Assembly (NCBI GenBank): GCA_009829735.1
Contig: CM020620.1
Location: 3,960,299 to 4,024,298, forward strand
Length of the DNA stretch: 64,000 nucleotides
Direction: 5' to 3'
Source: Pyropia yezoensis
Taxonomy: Eukaryota > Rhodophyta > Bangiophyceae > Bangiales > Bangiaceae
Part shown: positions 23,756-35,174 of the stretch, one piece after another
How positions within the stretch are numbered: position 1 is the first letter of the stretch
Layout: each line of letters begins with the position of its first letter
Made by a program: the position numbers and the translations under genes
Notes under the pieces: model-generated
The model's input: the letters and a program-made list of their open reading frames with translations, nothing else
Told to the model about the DNA's origin: nothing
Databases searched by the model: none

Positions 23756-24087
23756 TTCTCAGCCACTCACAGGGCTGCACGTTTCTTTGAAAAGTCTAGT
23801 GTAAAGAAACCCAGGCTGCACTCCTTAACTAGGCGTGGACCAATCCGCACACGACACGACGCGGACCACGTGGTGTACATAGACCACCGCTTTTCCCGCC
23901 ATTGCCCGCGCGACACCCGCCCCTCGCAATTGCGTGCTTCCACAGTCGACCGCGGTGGCCTTGTCCTCCCCCCTACAGTACCTCCCCGCCGACCCCATTT
24001 GCCCCTCACACCCTCCCCCGTGCCCCTCGCACCCTCCCCCCTTACCCCCCAGATGAACCCCCCCCAGCATCCCACCCACCCCTCGGC

Positions 24088-26214
24088 ATGCCCCCACCAA
24101 TGGTGGTAGACGACCTGGTCGACCTGGTCGACTCGGAGACGGATGGGGACGTTGCCGCGGCCCCGCCACCCCCGCCCCGCGCCCGCTCGCTCTCCCGGCA
24201 CCCCCCCCCCCCCTCCCCCTCTCCCCCCCGCCCAGCCACTCCGCCCGCCCTCGACGCGCTTCGGCGGCTGCACCCGGGCGCGTCGCCTGCCGTGCTGGCC
24301 GCCGCCCTCGCCGCGTCTGGCGGCAGCGTCGGCGACGCGGACGAGGCACTGGACCTGTCGCTCGACGCCAAGACGGGCGGCTATGACGGCGCCGCCTTTG
24401 GGCTGGCCCCCGATGTGGCCAGTGGCGGCGACGAGCCGGCGGCGGCGGGGCGGCGGCCGCCTGCGCCGCGGCGGCGGCAACGGCCGTCGCCACTGGCGGG
24501 GGCGGCGGAGGGGGCGGAGGGAGGGGGCGGTGGGGCGGGGGGTGCTGCCCGCAAGCGCGCCCGCCGCCCGCGGGTGCCCGACGGGTCGGATGGGGGGGAC
24601 GGGTGGGCGGCGGCGGGCGACGGTGCCGGCGGCAACGGCAACGGCAACGGCTACGCCAACGGCTACGCCAACGACTATGGCGGCAGCGGCGGTGGTGGCG
24701 GTGGTGGTGGCGTGGCGCCCCCCGCCCCCCCCAAATCCAAACGCGCCGCTGCTGCCGCCGCGCGGGCCGAGGCCGCCGCCGCCGCGCGGGCCGAGGCGGC
24801 GGCGGCCAAGGCGGCCAAGGCGGCGGAAAAGGCGGCGGCCAAGGCGGCCGCCACGGAGGCGCGGGCCGCCGAACGGGCGGCGCGGCAGGCGACCAAGGAG
24901 GCGGCCGCCGCCGCGCGCATCGAAGCGGCCTATGCGCGCGGCGCCGGCGGCGCCGCCGGCGGGGGGCTGTGTGTGGCGGCGGGCGCCGTGGCGCTGCTGC
25001 TGTCGCCGTCGCTGCCCGCGACGGCCGCGGGGCCGGCGTTGGCGGCGGGGCTGGAGCGGCGGCTGCCCCGGCGGGTGGGCGTGACACCGTCTGCGGCGGC
25101 GCCGGCACAGTCGGTGAGCTGGGTGCGCGCGCCGGGCGCGACGGCGAGTGACGGGATGGAGGCGTTTGTGGTCCCCCGCGGTGGGGGGGCGGGGGCGGGG
25201 GCGGGGGCGGGGGCGGGGGCGGCCGCCGCGCTGGCGCCCGGCGTCGTGCCACTACCGCGGGTGGCGGTGGTGCTGCCCGCGGCCATGGCGGTGGGCCTCG
25301 TGGCCGACGCGGCCGCCCTGGACGCGTACGCGGCGGGCGTGCTCCGAGCGGCAGGCGCCGGGGTGCGGGTGGAGCTGCTCCTCCTGGGGCTGGAAAAGTA
25401 CTGCAAGGCCGCCGCGGTGGCGGCGGCGGCGGCGGTGACGCCCGGCCCGGCCGCGGGTGCCGCCCGCCGCCGCCGTGCCGACGGCGACGGCGGCACCGGG
25501 GTTTGCGCCGACGGCGACGCGCCCCGCCTCGTTGGCCGCCCCGCCGTCCTCGACGTGATGACGTACCTGCACGTAGAGTATGGCATCACCCACACCGAGG
25601 TGCCCACCGTCGGCGCGGCGGTGGAGCACCTGGCGGCGACGACCGCCGCGATTGGGGCGGCGCCGCACGCGCGGCCGGCCACGTTTTTGGATGCCGTCGC
25701 GCGGCGGGCGGGGGGGCTCAAGCGCAACGATGACCGCCACGAGGTGGTGGCCGACGGCGGGGGGGGGGAGGGGGGGGGCTGGCAGCCCCCAGCGCCCTCG
25801 TCGCGGGTGGCGTTTTTGACCGCCGCCGTCGGTGGCGGTGGCAGCGGCGGCGGTGGCGGCGGCGGCGACGACGACGGCGGCGGCCCTGGTGGTGACGGCG
25901 GTGACTGTGGCAGCGACGGCCCGGGCGCGGCCGCTGCGGGCGCGGTGGGGATTGAGCGGTCGGGCTCGCTGGGCGTGGCGTACCTCAACCTCCTCACCCG
26001 CGTGCCGTCGCTGTCGCCCGAGATGGCGGCGGCCGTGCGGCGGGCGCACCCGACGCTCGCCGCGCTGCGGGCGGCGCTCTGCTCCCGGGCGGGGGTGGCG
26101 GCGCTGGCGGCGGTGCGGGTGCGGGAGAACCGGCGGCTCGGGCCGGTCGTTGCCGCCCGCCTCGCGCTCGTCTTTACGTGCACCGACCCGATGCGGCGGG
26201 TGTTGGCCGACTGA
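24088..26214 (+). CDS. EME1: Crossover junction endonuclease subunit EME1/MMS4
   Basis: A 708-residue protein from the ATG at 24088 (a second ATG lies at 24100). EME1 is the non-catalytic partner of MUS81, which cuts branched DNA during recombination and replication-fork repair in the nucleus. A degenerate ERCC4-nuclease fold (about 290-600) has PRVAVVLPAAMAVGLV, the characteristic VRVELLLLGLEKYCKA, and the helix YGITHTEVPTV. The C-terminal helix-hairpin-helix (about 625-708) reads GSLGVAYLNLLTRVPSLSPE and ends RRLGPVVAARLALVF, closely following animal and fungal EME1. No catalytic GDX-ERK motif is present, as expected for EME1. The N-terminus carries an acidic VVDDLVDLVDSE stretch (SUMO-interaction-like) and a CUE/UBA-like helix bundle (about 50-92; LDALRRLHPGAS). 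Residues about 214-284 form an Ala/Lys/Glu-rich helix. Gly- and Pro-rich inserts make it longer than usual. Confidence 0.85.
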   Translation: MPPPMVVDDLVDLVDSETDGDVAAAPPPPPRARSLSRHPPPPSPSPPRPATPPALDALRRLHPGASPAVLAAALAASGGSVGDADEALDLSLDAKTGGYDGAAFGLAPDVASGGDEPAAAGRRPPAPRRRQRPSPLAGAAEGAEGGGGGAGGAARKRARRPRVPDGSDGGDGWAAAGDGAGGNGNGNGYANGYANDYGGSGGGGGGGGVAPPAPPKSKRAAAAAARAEAAAAARAEAAAAKAAKAAEKAAAKAAATEARAAERAARQATKEAAAAARIEAAYARGAGGAAGGGLCVAAGAVALLLSPSLPATAAGPALAAGLERRLPRRVGVTPSAAAPAQSVSWVRAPGATASDGMEAFVVPRGGGAGAGAGAGAGAAAALAPGVVPLPRVAVVLPAAMAVGLVADAAALDAYAAGVLRAAGAGVRVELLLLGLEKYCKAAAVAAAAAVTPGPAAGAARRRRADGDGGTGVCADGDAPRLVGRPAVLDVMTYLHVEYGITHTEVPTVGAAVEHLAATTAAIGAAPHARPATFLDAVARRAGGLKRNDDRHEVVADGGGGEGGGWQPPAPSSRVAFLTAAVGGGGSGGGGGGGDDDGGGPGGDGGDCGSDGPGAAAAGAVGIERSGSLGVAYLNLLTRVPSLSPEMAAAVRRAHPTLAALRAALCSRAGVAALAAVRVRENRRLGPVVAARLALVFTCTDPMRRVLAD

Positions 26215-28040
26215 GAGACCGGGGGTGGGGGGGGCAGGGGGGCGGGTTGGGTGGGCGGGCGAGCGGGCGAGGGCGGTGTAGCGGTGAGTGGGAGGGGGGG
26301 GGTGGGGGGGGGAGGGGGCTAGTGGCGGAGGGCAGGCGACGGCGGTGGGGCGGCGGTGGCTGGGCGGGTGGCAGCCAGGCTTGCCAGTCCCGGCGGCACC
26401 CCATTCCCCAGTCATGCTTGGCGGTCCCGGCGACACGCCATTCCGCATCATGGACACCCCCCACCCCGCCCCCCCAACCCCCCCCCCCCCCCCCTGCCTG
26501 CTGGCCGCTCGCCACGCGCCCACCCCACCAGCCGAGGACGTCCACCCGCCCACATCCGCGGTCGCCGCGGCGCGCCGCTGGCGAGGGCAGCCACGCGGCC
26601 CACAAGAGGGAAACACGACGAGATAGAAAAGAAAAAAAAGTGCAGAGGTGGGGAGGCCAGTCCGGCCCAGTCTTGCCTGCCTACCTCCACGTACATACAT
26701 ACCTACATCATGTCGAGCCGACCGAAACGCCGACCGACTCGCTTGCCCCTATCATACTCCCCCGCCCACCCCCCCCGCCCCGTCCCCCCCCCCCCCGGGC
26801 CTCCCGGCGCCCAAAGATGGACGTGCGGGAGCTGTGATGTGACGCACGCGGCGAGCGGCGGCGGACATCCATCCCCCCCCCCCCTGAGCCACCGCCCTTG
26901 GCGGGGGGCCCGCGGGCGCTGCACGCGGGCGGCGGGCGGCGGCCGCAGAGGGGGAGCTGCTGGACCTCGTCATATGGCGGGGGAGGACGTTGTGGTGCAT
27001 GTGGTGGGATTGGGGAAACAATAGAATACCAGATGGGCGGGGGGGCATTCATAGGTAGGTAGGGGCGCTGTTTCTTGCCCACCACACACCATCCCATGTG
27101 GCTGGGAAGGCCCCGCCGTGACCGCCGCGGGCGGCTACGCCTGTGGTTGCGGGGACGTTGCCTGGTCAGGTCCGCACAGCTCTGTGGGCGGCGGCGTACC
27201 CCTTTGCATGTGCGTTTTTGGGACGCCGGCCGGCTTGCTGGCCCCCACGGGTTGATACTGGATGTACAGTATCTATGTAGCACGTCACCATATCAGCCCG
27301 TGGTGGTGGCGTGGCCCACGTGTCCGTCCGACTCCCGTCCTCCATGGCCGCCGCCCCTGCCTGTCACACGCCTGCCTGTGCGCGACGATGACAATGCCAC
27401 TCCGAAGCCCCCCCCCTTCCTTCCCCCCCTCCCCCCCCTCACCCCCTCCCCCTCCCACTCCCGCTGCCCTCCATTCCTCCTTCCCCGCGCCGCACCATCG
27501 CGCCTGCGACGCGAGTGCCACTGAGCAGGGCCATCTCGACAGCGTGCATGGAACCCCATGGACGGGGCGCGGTGCCCGCGTTGCCCACTCAGATCGCCGC
27601 CCCGTGCACTCCCGAGAGGCCCCGTATCGTATACCTACCAAACACGTACCTCTGGCCCCCCTCAAAACAGCCACCCGCGTGCCCTCCCTACCCCCCCCCT
27701 CCCTACCCCCCCCCCTCCACAGCTCCCACAGCGGCAGATCCAGCCTCGCCTTGTTGTCACAGCCCAGCCCCCAACGAGCGCCCTGTCGGCGCCGCCCAGA
27801 GCGACGCGCCCCTACTACAAGAGGGGATGGCGCCGCCCCTCCCCCGCCCCCCCCCTTCCGTCCCCGCCCCCGCCCTCCCCCGCCCTCCCCCTTCCGTCCC
27901 CCCCCCCCGCCCTCTCCCGCGACGCCTCTGTCGACTCCCGCCGGCCGCTTTCTACCTTGCCCGCTGTTTTTTTTGTTTCCTTTTTGGCTGCCCTCTCGTC
28001 GCCGGGACGCCCACAGCGCGCTGCCAAGCGCCCGCCCCCC
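26215..28040. other. Intergenic region, EME1 to membrane protein gene
   Basis: A 1.8 kb region with alternating G-rich (26215-26340) and C-rich (27400-27910) stretches, an A-rich patch at about 26622-26640, and no protein-like open frame. I see no RNA gene. Confidence 0.5.
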
Positions 28041-28199
28041 ATGATGGGGGGCTCCCCCCCGCGCCGGCGCCCCCGCACGGCCGCCGTCGCCACCCCCCCC
28101 GCCCGTCGCCCGCGCGCCCCGGCCCCGACCGCCGCCGGCGTCGTCTGCGTGCGCTCCACCGCCGCGCTGCTGGCTGCCGTCACCGCCGCCGCTGTTGCC

Positions 28200-28230
<31 letters not shown>

Positions 28231-30429
28231 TCTTGCCCACCGCCGCCGCCGCCGCCGCCACCGTCGTGCCCACCGCCGCGGCGGCAGCGGCGGCGGCGAC
28301 GACCGCTGCTGCCCGCGGGCACGGTGGGGTGCCGGCTGGTGGCGGGGGGGCGGCTCCGTCCCCCCCCCGCCCCCCCCCCCCCCTCCCCAGGCCGTGCCAC
28401 CCGCCCTCGGCGCAGAGGCTGCAGCGTCTGCGCCACCAGCTGGTGGCGTGGCGGGCGCTTCCCGCGCGCCGGGCCTCGCGGACGGTGCCAACGTCATTTG
28501 GATTACCTTCCTGACTATCCTGCCTTGGACAGTAGTGGCCGTCTTCGACGCTATTGATCACCACTACCGCCGCCGGTCGGTGGTGGCCGCCCGCCTCTTA
28601 CTCAGCACCCTGTTCATCGTGGTTGCCTACGCGGTGGGGGGGTGGTACGTGGGGCAGCTCGTTCCCCGTCAGGAGCGTTGGGATGAAGTCGCGACCGTCC
28701 TGGTTACCATGTTCTTCAACTGGTATGTTGTGAAGTGCGGGGCGCTGTTGGTCTTGTCTTTGCTCGGCCTTTGTTGCTCTTTGGGGACCCGCGGCGGTGG
28801 CTTTGCGAGGCTGCTTCCTGGCTGCGGCGGGGCGGCCGTGCGTGGGTGTTGTCGCTACGGGGGTCGCAAAGAGCTTTCCAAGCGGTGGCCCCACGGGCCT
28901 ACCCCCACCGTAGACCGCGCCCCCTCTGCTCCTCTCACTGACAACACCGCTCGCCGGGGCGCTGCTCCGTGGCTCTTTGTCAGTGCGGTGTGTCCCACAG
29001 CTGGCTCGTCGGCCGAAACATCCGCGGCTGGACACAGCTGCTGGCGCTGCGGCGGCTCGACGCCCACTTCACCCGGGTGATGCGCAACTTCTTCGCGTCC
29101 GTCCCCGGGGAGTCGCACAACCAGGCGAGCTACGCAAAAGAGGAGGCCCTCCTGTCCTTCCCGCTGGCCACCCTCCGCATCTCCGAGTCGCTCATTGACA
29201 ACAACCTCACCTCCGCGACGCGGTGGCTCAACCCGTGTGACCCAGCCTCCCGCACCTGGGCGCGCGCCTTTTGGCTCGCCTGGTGGACCCAGGACACGGC
29301 CCTGCGGGTGCGCCTCGACCCGCCCGCCACCTACGACCTGACCCTCTACACGCGGGCGTACGAGCTCCCCGTAGAGCTGTATCCCGAGGCGGTCCGGGAC
29401 GCGGTGGACGGGGGTCGGCCGGGCAGCCCGCTCATCACCACACCCGACGAGTGGGTCCGCGCGCTGATGGTGTATGGGGACGAGCCGCTGACCGACGCGG
29501 ACGGGACGCTCAACCCGAGATTCCCCGGCGTCCACGCGGGCATGCAGGACACGGCGGGGACGGTGCCGCTGGGGCGGCCCCTCCTGGACACGTCCAGCCT
29601 AGCCGGCATCGCGACGCTCGTGTACGAAAAGACGGCGCACGTGCCCCACCGGATGACGTCGCTGTGGTACGGCACCTCCACGTTCTCCGCCCGCTACGCG
29701 TCGGCCGCGCAGGTGAGTGACGTGGGCGGCCACCTGCGGGTGCCGTCCCTCCACACCTGGCGCCGCATGGCGGTGGGCATTGGCGAGCGCGCCCCCGTGC
29801 CGCTCTACCTGTCGGGCGCGGACTTGGAGAACTTTGCGTGTGAGCTGGCCTCCACCTCCCTCCTCCTCACCAGCCACGCGGGCCCGTTCAAGGCGCTCGT
29901 CGAGCAGATTTACCAAGACGGCCGCGCCGCGCGGTGGACGTTTGGCTGGTCGGGCCTGCTCAGCTGCTTTTCCAACCTGTGGACCGCCGAGCAGGTGCAC
30001 ATTGCGGCGTCCAACGGGCTCTCCCTCCTCGCCCTGCAGTGCGCGCCGACCGTGGCGGCCATCCCCGACTGTGTGCGGGCGCTGCTCGTTGCCTACGTGT
30101 CGTACGCCGTGTCCAGCCGCGCCGTCGGCCGGCGGATCGCCACCGCCCGCCAGGCCGAGCTCCTCCGGCGGTACCGGGCCAACAAGGGCCGCACCTGCCG
30201 CGGCAGCGGCGTCGACGCCATCCGCCGCGCGTGCGCGACGCTGGGCTTGCCGGCGGTGGCGAGCCACATGGACGGCCTCCCGGCCTTTACCGCGGGCTGG
30301 TGCCTCGAGTACATGGTGCGGCAGCCGGGCAACCAGCCGCCCGCGTACGGGGCGGACCATGATGAGGTGGAACGCCGGTTGGGGAGCGGCACCGCTTGGC
30401 GGTATCCTTCTGATTGCACGTTTGGATAA
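28041..30429 (+). CDS. Multi-pass membrane protein of unknown family, spliced
   Basis: The ATG at 28041 (with another at 28044) opens an Arg/Pro-rich N-terminus followed by a long Ala/Val-rich hydrophobic stretch. Across the C-rich tract at 28359-28387 the coding frame shifts by one. A 62-nt intron (28329-28390, ending CTCCCCAG) would restore frame, or the C-run is miscounted. The second part carries hydrophobic helices VIWITFLTILPWTVVAVFDA, LLLSTLFIVVAYAVGGWYVG and VATVLVTMFF. A GTATGT donor at 28723 and a CACAG acceptor at 29000 match in phase and join to the final exon (29001-30429). That exon encodes about 475 residues including LRRLDAHFTRVMRNFFASV, several further hydrophobic helices (about 30030-30120) and a Cys-containing end at the stop 30427-30429. 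I do not recognise the family. A membrane location is well supported; transport or channel function would be a guess. Confidence 0.65.
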
Positions 30430-30726
30430 CAGGGGGGGGGGGAGGGGGGGGGGGGGGGCGGGTGCGCCGCCGTGTGGGTTGGGCATGTGTGGACGCGGGA
30501 GTCGACGGTGCGTCAGGGAGGAGGAGGGGCGCCGTCCGCATGCCACAACGCCGAAAACCCGGCGTGGGAAGAGCAACCAATTAGGCCAAGCGAACAAGCG
30601 TGCAAACCACAATAACGCGACGACAAGAAGGGAAAGGAAATGGGTGCGCGCGGCAACGCGCGGCGCGCGCGCGTTGCCACGGCCGCAGAGACCCAGATAG
30701 ACGCAGTGGCCGATAGGCAATGGCTC

Positions 30727-33700
30727 TCAGCGCTTGCGCTTCCCCCCCCCCCCCCCTTTCCCCTCCCCTTGGGCGCCCTCCCCCCCCCCGCGGCGGGCGG
30801 ACAGGACCGCCGCGGCAGCGTGGCTCGTGACCGCCTCGTACCGCGCTACGCTCATCGTATAGGTGCCCGTCCCCGATGTGAGCGCGTCGAGGGCCTTGGG
30901 GTATTGCAGCAGTGTTGCCAAGGGCACGTCTGCCTCTACCACCACCAACGAGAGGTCCCCCTCGGCGGGGCGGAAGCCCGACAGGTGGCCGCGGCGGGTG
31001 GCGAGGTCCTTGCTGACGCGCCCAATATGGGCCTCATCGACCGTCACGGCCAGCCTCATGATGGGCTCCAGGAGGGTGGCGTGGCCGGCGGTGGCCGCCT
31101 TGGCAGCCGCCGTCCGCACGGCGGCGGCGGCGGCGTGAAAAAAGGCATTCTCTGAGGAGTCAACCGAGTGCATCTTGCCGTCGACGAGCGTGACGGCCAC
31201 GTCGGTGAGCGGGTAGCCGCCCAGTGGACCGGTGCGGAGGGCATCGGCAGCACCGCGGCCGGCGGCTGCAGCAAAAGACCGCGAGACGACGCCGCCCTTG
31301 GTGGCGTCGGTCCACACAAAGCCCCCGTCACGGGGCAGAGGGGTGACCTCCACCTCCACCACTGCGTACTGCCCAGACCCGCCCGTCTGTTTGACAACCC
31401 GACCGGTCGCGCGGACGGCCGGGCCGGTAAGGGTCTCATGGTAGGCCACGTGGGGCGTTGCCAGCGGGAGGACCACGCCCGCTTCGGTGGCCAACCGCTC
31501 CTTGACCAGTTCCAAATGGAGGAGACCGCACCCCGACAGGAGGAGTTCCCCCGTCTCCTCGTTGCGCGACAGGCGAAGTGACGGGTCCTCCTCCAGAATG
31601 CGGCCTAGCGCACGGAGGAGCTTGTCATCCGCCCGCGGGTCGGCCCCGACGGGCAGCGTAAAGGTGCACCGCCCGTACGGACGGGGCAGCGGCCGCAGCT
31701 GCAGCGTGGGGCGCTCCCCACAGGTGAGCGTATCGCCATAGGAGGCGCCCTCAATTTTTTCCACGCACACCAGCTCCCCGGGGCCCGCCGACGCCACCTC
31801 CTCCAGCTCCCCCCCCGCACGACGGCGGAGGAGGCGGGCCGGTGACACGCGCCGGCTGCCGCCGCCGCCGCCGCCACCGCTGCTCGCGACGGCGCCACGC
31901 CCGCCACCTGCCGGGTTGAGCACCAGCTTTGCGTGCTTGGACAGCACCCCTGCCACAACGAGCACCTCGGTGAGGCGACCAGAGTAGGCGTGCAACGACA
32001 GACCATACACGACGGCCGCCACGGGGGCGGTCGCGTCGGGGGGGACGGGCGTGACAAGTCCGCCGGCGCGGCGCCAGGCCGCCTCGGCGAGCGCGTCGGC
32101 GCCTGACGAGTAGATCTTCTCGGCCGCGTAGGGTGACGAATCCTTCCGCACTCCCACGGAGCCATCGCGGTCGGCGGCGTCGGCATCGGCGGCGTCGCTG
32201 TCAGCCGTCGCGATGGCGTCAGACACCCCACCGCCGCCGCCCTCGTGGGCGGGCCATCCAGGGCCCTCCCCAAACGCTGGCGTGAAGGCAAGGAGGAGGT
32301 CATCGAGCGCCCGGATGCCAATCCCCTCTGCCGCGCTCCCCGCAATGACGGGCAGCACGGACCGAGAAGCGACGGCGGTGCGGAGGGCCGTGGCTAGCAG
32401 GCCTGCGGGCACGGCGTCGGGGCCAACATCCAGATACGCCTCCATCACCGCGTCGTCCACGTCAGCCAGCGCCTCCACAGCGTGCTCCCGATAGGCCGAC
32501 GCCTCGGCCACGGCTGACGGTGGAAGCGGCACCGTGTTGGTGGTGCCGCTGCTGCCGTCGCCACCGCCCGCAGCCGGGGCGGCATGGTCACCCAGGAAGC
32601 GGCAGCTGTCGCGGCACAGCGCACCGGCGAGGACGTCGATGAGCCCCAAAAACGCCCCCGTTTCCGGCTCGTAGGCCGGCGCAAACAGCACGACGGGGAG
32701 CTGACCCAGAGAGGCCTCAATGGCGTGAAGGGCGGCAGCCCAGCGGTCACCGGGGTGGCCCCCAGCCTCCACAGACGAGTCGGACAGGCGGAAACAGTTG
32801 ACAAACGCCACCGAGGGCACCCCCGCCGCGGCTACCCGCTCCCACACCCGCTTGCAAGCACCGTCGACGCCGACGGTGGGGGTGGTGACAAAAACGGCGG
32901 CGGTGGAAACCGCCAGGGCCGTCGCCAGCAGGGGCAAGCGGTCAATGTGTCCGCACGTGTCAATAACGTTGACTGCAAGAGTGAAGTGGGGGGGGGGGAG
33001 AGAAAAAGAAGAGGATCAAGGGATGGCAGTTCAAGGGATAGAGGTCGCACGCCAAGCGGGGAAAGCAAGGGAAGCAAGGGGAGAGAGAGAGAGGGAAGCG
33101 AGGGGGGGGAGGGGGTGGCAACCGATGGAAGGAGGGGGTGGCAACCGATGGGGGGAAACGGGTGGCAACCCGCAGGGGTCAGGGGGTTGCAACCGAGGGG
33201 AGGAAGTCCAGGAGGAGAGAGGACGCAGGGTGTCGCAAGCCGAGGGACATTGATCCAAGCGGGCGGCTCAGCGGGCCTGTCGTCAGTACCTCTGGTCGGT
33301 CATGCAGCCGAGATTTAAGAAGCGACAACGACCGGCCGCCCGTGACGCTTCTGACATGCGCTGAACAGGACTGGGCTCCTCGTCACTGGATCGGGACGTA
33401 CCTCGATAGTCCCCCTCCCGTTCGGCGCAGTACACGTGGTTGTATAGCGTCATCTCGTGGGCCACCTCCTCGGGCGCCCCCCCGTCGACGCCCTTGCTGC
33501 CGCCGCGCTTGGCAGCAGCCAGCGACAGCAGCGCCGCGACGAGGGCCGTCTTGCCACACCCGTCCTTGCCCGCGACCGCGACGGTGCGGATGCCCGCGGC
33601 GGCCACGCCAGCCGGCGACGCACTCGCTGTCGTTGTCGCCATCGTTGCTGAAGCTTCTGACGACGCCTTGGAGGACGTGGCTGCAGAGGCCGCCACCCCC

Positions 33701-33876
33701 GCCTCGGGGCTCGCCTTCATCACCGCCACCCGCGCGGAGGAGCAGAGGGGCGCGCGGCGGGCGCCTGCCGCAACGACGCGGCGTCCCCGGAAGGGCGCCA
33801 CCCCCACCTGGCGGGAGGACGCCAACAGTTGACCGACGCCGGCGGGCGCCGGGAGCGCCCACGCCAAGAGGGACAT
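30727..33876 (-). CDS. EF-G-like translational GTPase, putatively plastid-targeted
   Basis: Two exons, 33876-33402 and 32972-30727, are joined over a 429-nt intron (GTACGT donor, TTGCAG acceptor, phase 1), giving 906 residues. The N-terminal about 55 residues are Ser/Ala/Arg-rich without acidic residues (RAPLCSSARVAVMKAS), as in plastid transit peptides. A P-loop AGKDGCGKT (Lys109) is followed after the splice by DTCGH at 163-167, in place of DTPGH. The G4 element that should read NKxD is NCFRLSD (Asn217). The EF-G body follows: domain II (SLHAYSGRLTEVLVVAG), domain III (RALGRILEEDPSLRLSRNEE; SGCGLLHLELVKERL), domain IV (QTGGSGQYAVVEVEV) and a C-terminal domain V (EPIMRLAVTVDEAHIGRV; LSGFRPAEGD). 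It ends in a Lys/Arg-rich tail. It resembles the EF-G-like paralogues rather than the canonical factor. The altered G motifs suggest weak or changed nucleotide binding. Confidence 0.85.
33060..33200. repeat. Purine-rich tandem repeats in the EF-G-like intron
   Basis: Inside the intron. GA-rich sequence is followed by several near-copies of the 16-base unit GGGTGGCAACCGATGG at 33113, 33136 and about 33160. Confidence 0.8.
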
Positions 33877-35174
33877 GATGTCGGCCGCGAGCGCGAGGGC
33901 GGACTGACTACCGCGACAGATGGAGCAGCAGGGGCGGGCGGAGACGGTGGCGGTCCTGCGGGTCCGTCACGGCGGCGTGGTGGGGGCCTCAGCGGCGTGG
34001 TGGGGGTGCGGCGAAAGCGACGGCGGAGCGGAGGGGTCGGAGCGAGTGTGGGGGCGGTGGGCAAGGCGGGGCGACGGGCCCCAGGACAAAGGGTGCGCCG
34101 GCACACACACCGGCTGGCCGGGGCGAGGACCGCGCTGGGTGCAGGCACACCTGGGCCCCCGACGCAAGGGCGTCGCTCGCTGGGATCCCCGCCACGGCGC
34201 GCTCCGCGTGGCCCCTCGTGGTGATCCTTCCTACGAAGCCAGCCTCTCGCACGGGGAGGTGCCAAAGCAGAGCCTTTTTCTTGCAGATGTGGCCGAGCGA
34301 GGAGCGTGAGGGGCTCCCCGCGGCAGCCGTATGGATAGGCCAGCTGGCAGCACTGGCTGATCCCGCCGAGAGGGGGCGATGGGCAAGGTGGAGCGGTGGG
34401 GCTTGCTCGGGCAAAGGGCTAGGCGGAGCGGAGGGGCGAGAGATCCCAGCGCCGACACCGAGATTCGGTACGAGATGTGACTTCGTAAAATATCTCGGGC
34501 GCCTGCACACGTTACTTGTCATGTGCACCCATTTCTCGACACGTGCTACTGCCAGAATCCAGCGTCCTGACAGCGCCTCTTTAAGTACATCTTCTTGGAT
34601 TGAGTGCAAGCTGGGGGCTCAACAAAACATGGCGTTGCGTCTGGGCGGGGCGGGTGGGCTCCTCCGATGGTCGTTCAAGTGCAGGCGTGGCGTTGCTGAA
34701 GGTGGTGGAGTCATGGTGCCTTCATGCCCCACCACTGGGAACGTGGTGGCGGCGATGGCGGTAGCGGCAGCGCGCAGTCCACTTTGATTTTCTTCTGCGC
34801 CCTTTGCCGTGCGAGATGCTGCCCTATGGGCGATAGGCGGTCTCCTCATCATGGGAACGGGGTGGTGGTTGCACTGCCGCTCTGCCGTGCTCATGGTATG
34901 CGGTTTGACCTCGCTTGCAGGGGTGAAGAGATGAAGGCGCGGCGCGGTGAACGGGTTTGTCTGTGTGAATGCATCCCACCGCGCAGCGGGGTGGTGCCGA
35001 CGTGTCGGCGCCGTGACGTTGTCGGTTGTGGGCGGCGGTGTAGGTTGCGGCCCCAGTCTGTGGGTACTTCAGTTGTGGTGATCCTGTGAGGGGTTGGTAT
35101 TCCCCCCTGAGTGTCCCCCCCCCCCCTCCCGTTGCCCTGTCTTTTGGTACGCCTGGCACCCGTGGTGGGTCACC
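33877..35174. other. Divergent intergenic region, EF-G-like / tyrosinase
   Basis: A 1.3 kb region between two divergent genes. The sequence is less repetitive than elsewhere. Open frames on both strands give no recognisable protein. A C/T-rich stretch (35101-35150) precedes the tyrosinase ATG. Confidence 0.5.

Larger units (their letters stand above)
22147..24087. other. Intergenic region, Hint to EME1
   Basis: A 1.9 kb region with lower GC than the genes around it. It holds a 10-bp tandem repeat (23098-23127) and an 11-bp perfect inverted repeat (23724-23755). The last 90 bases before the EME1 ATG are C-rich. Open frames give no convincing protein. Confidence 0.55.
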
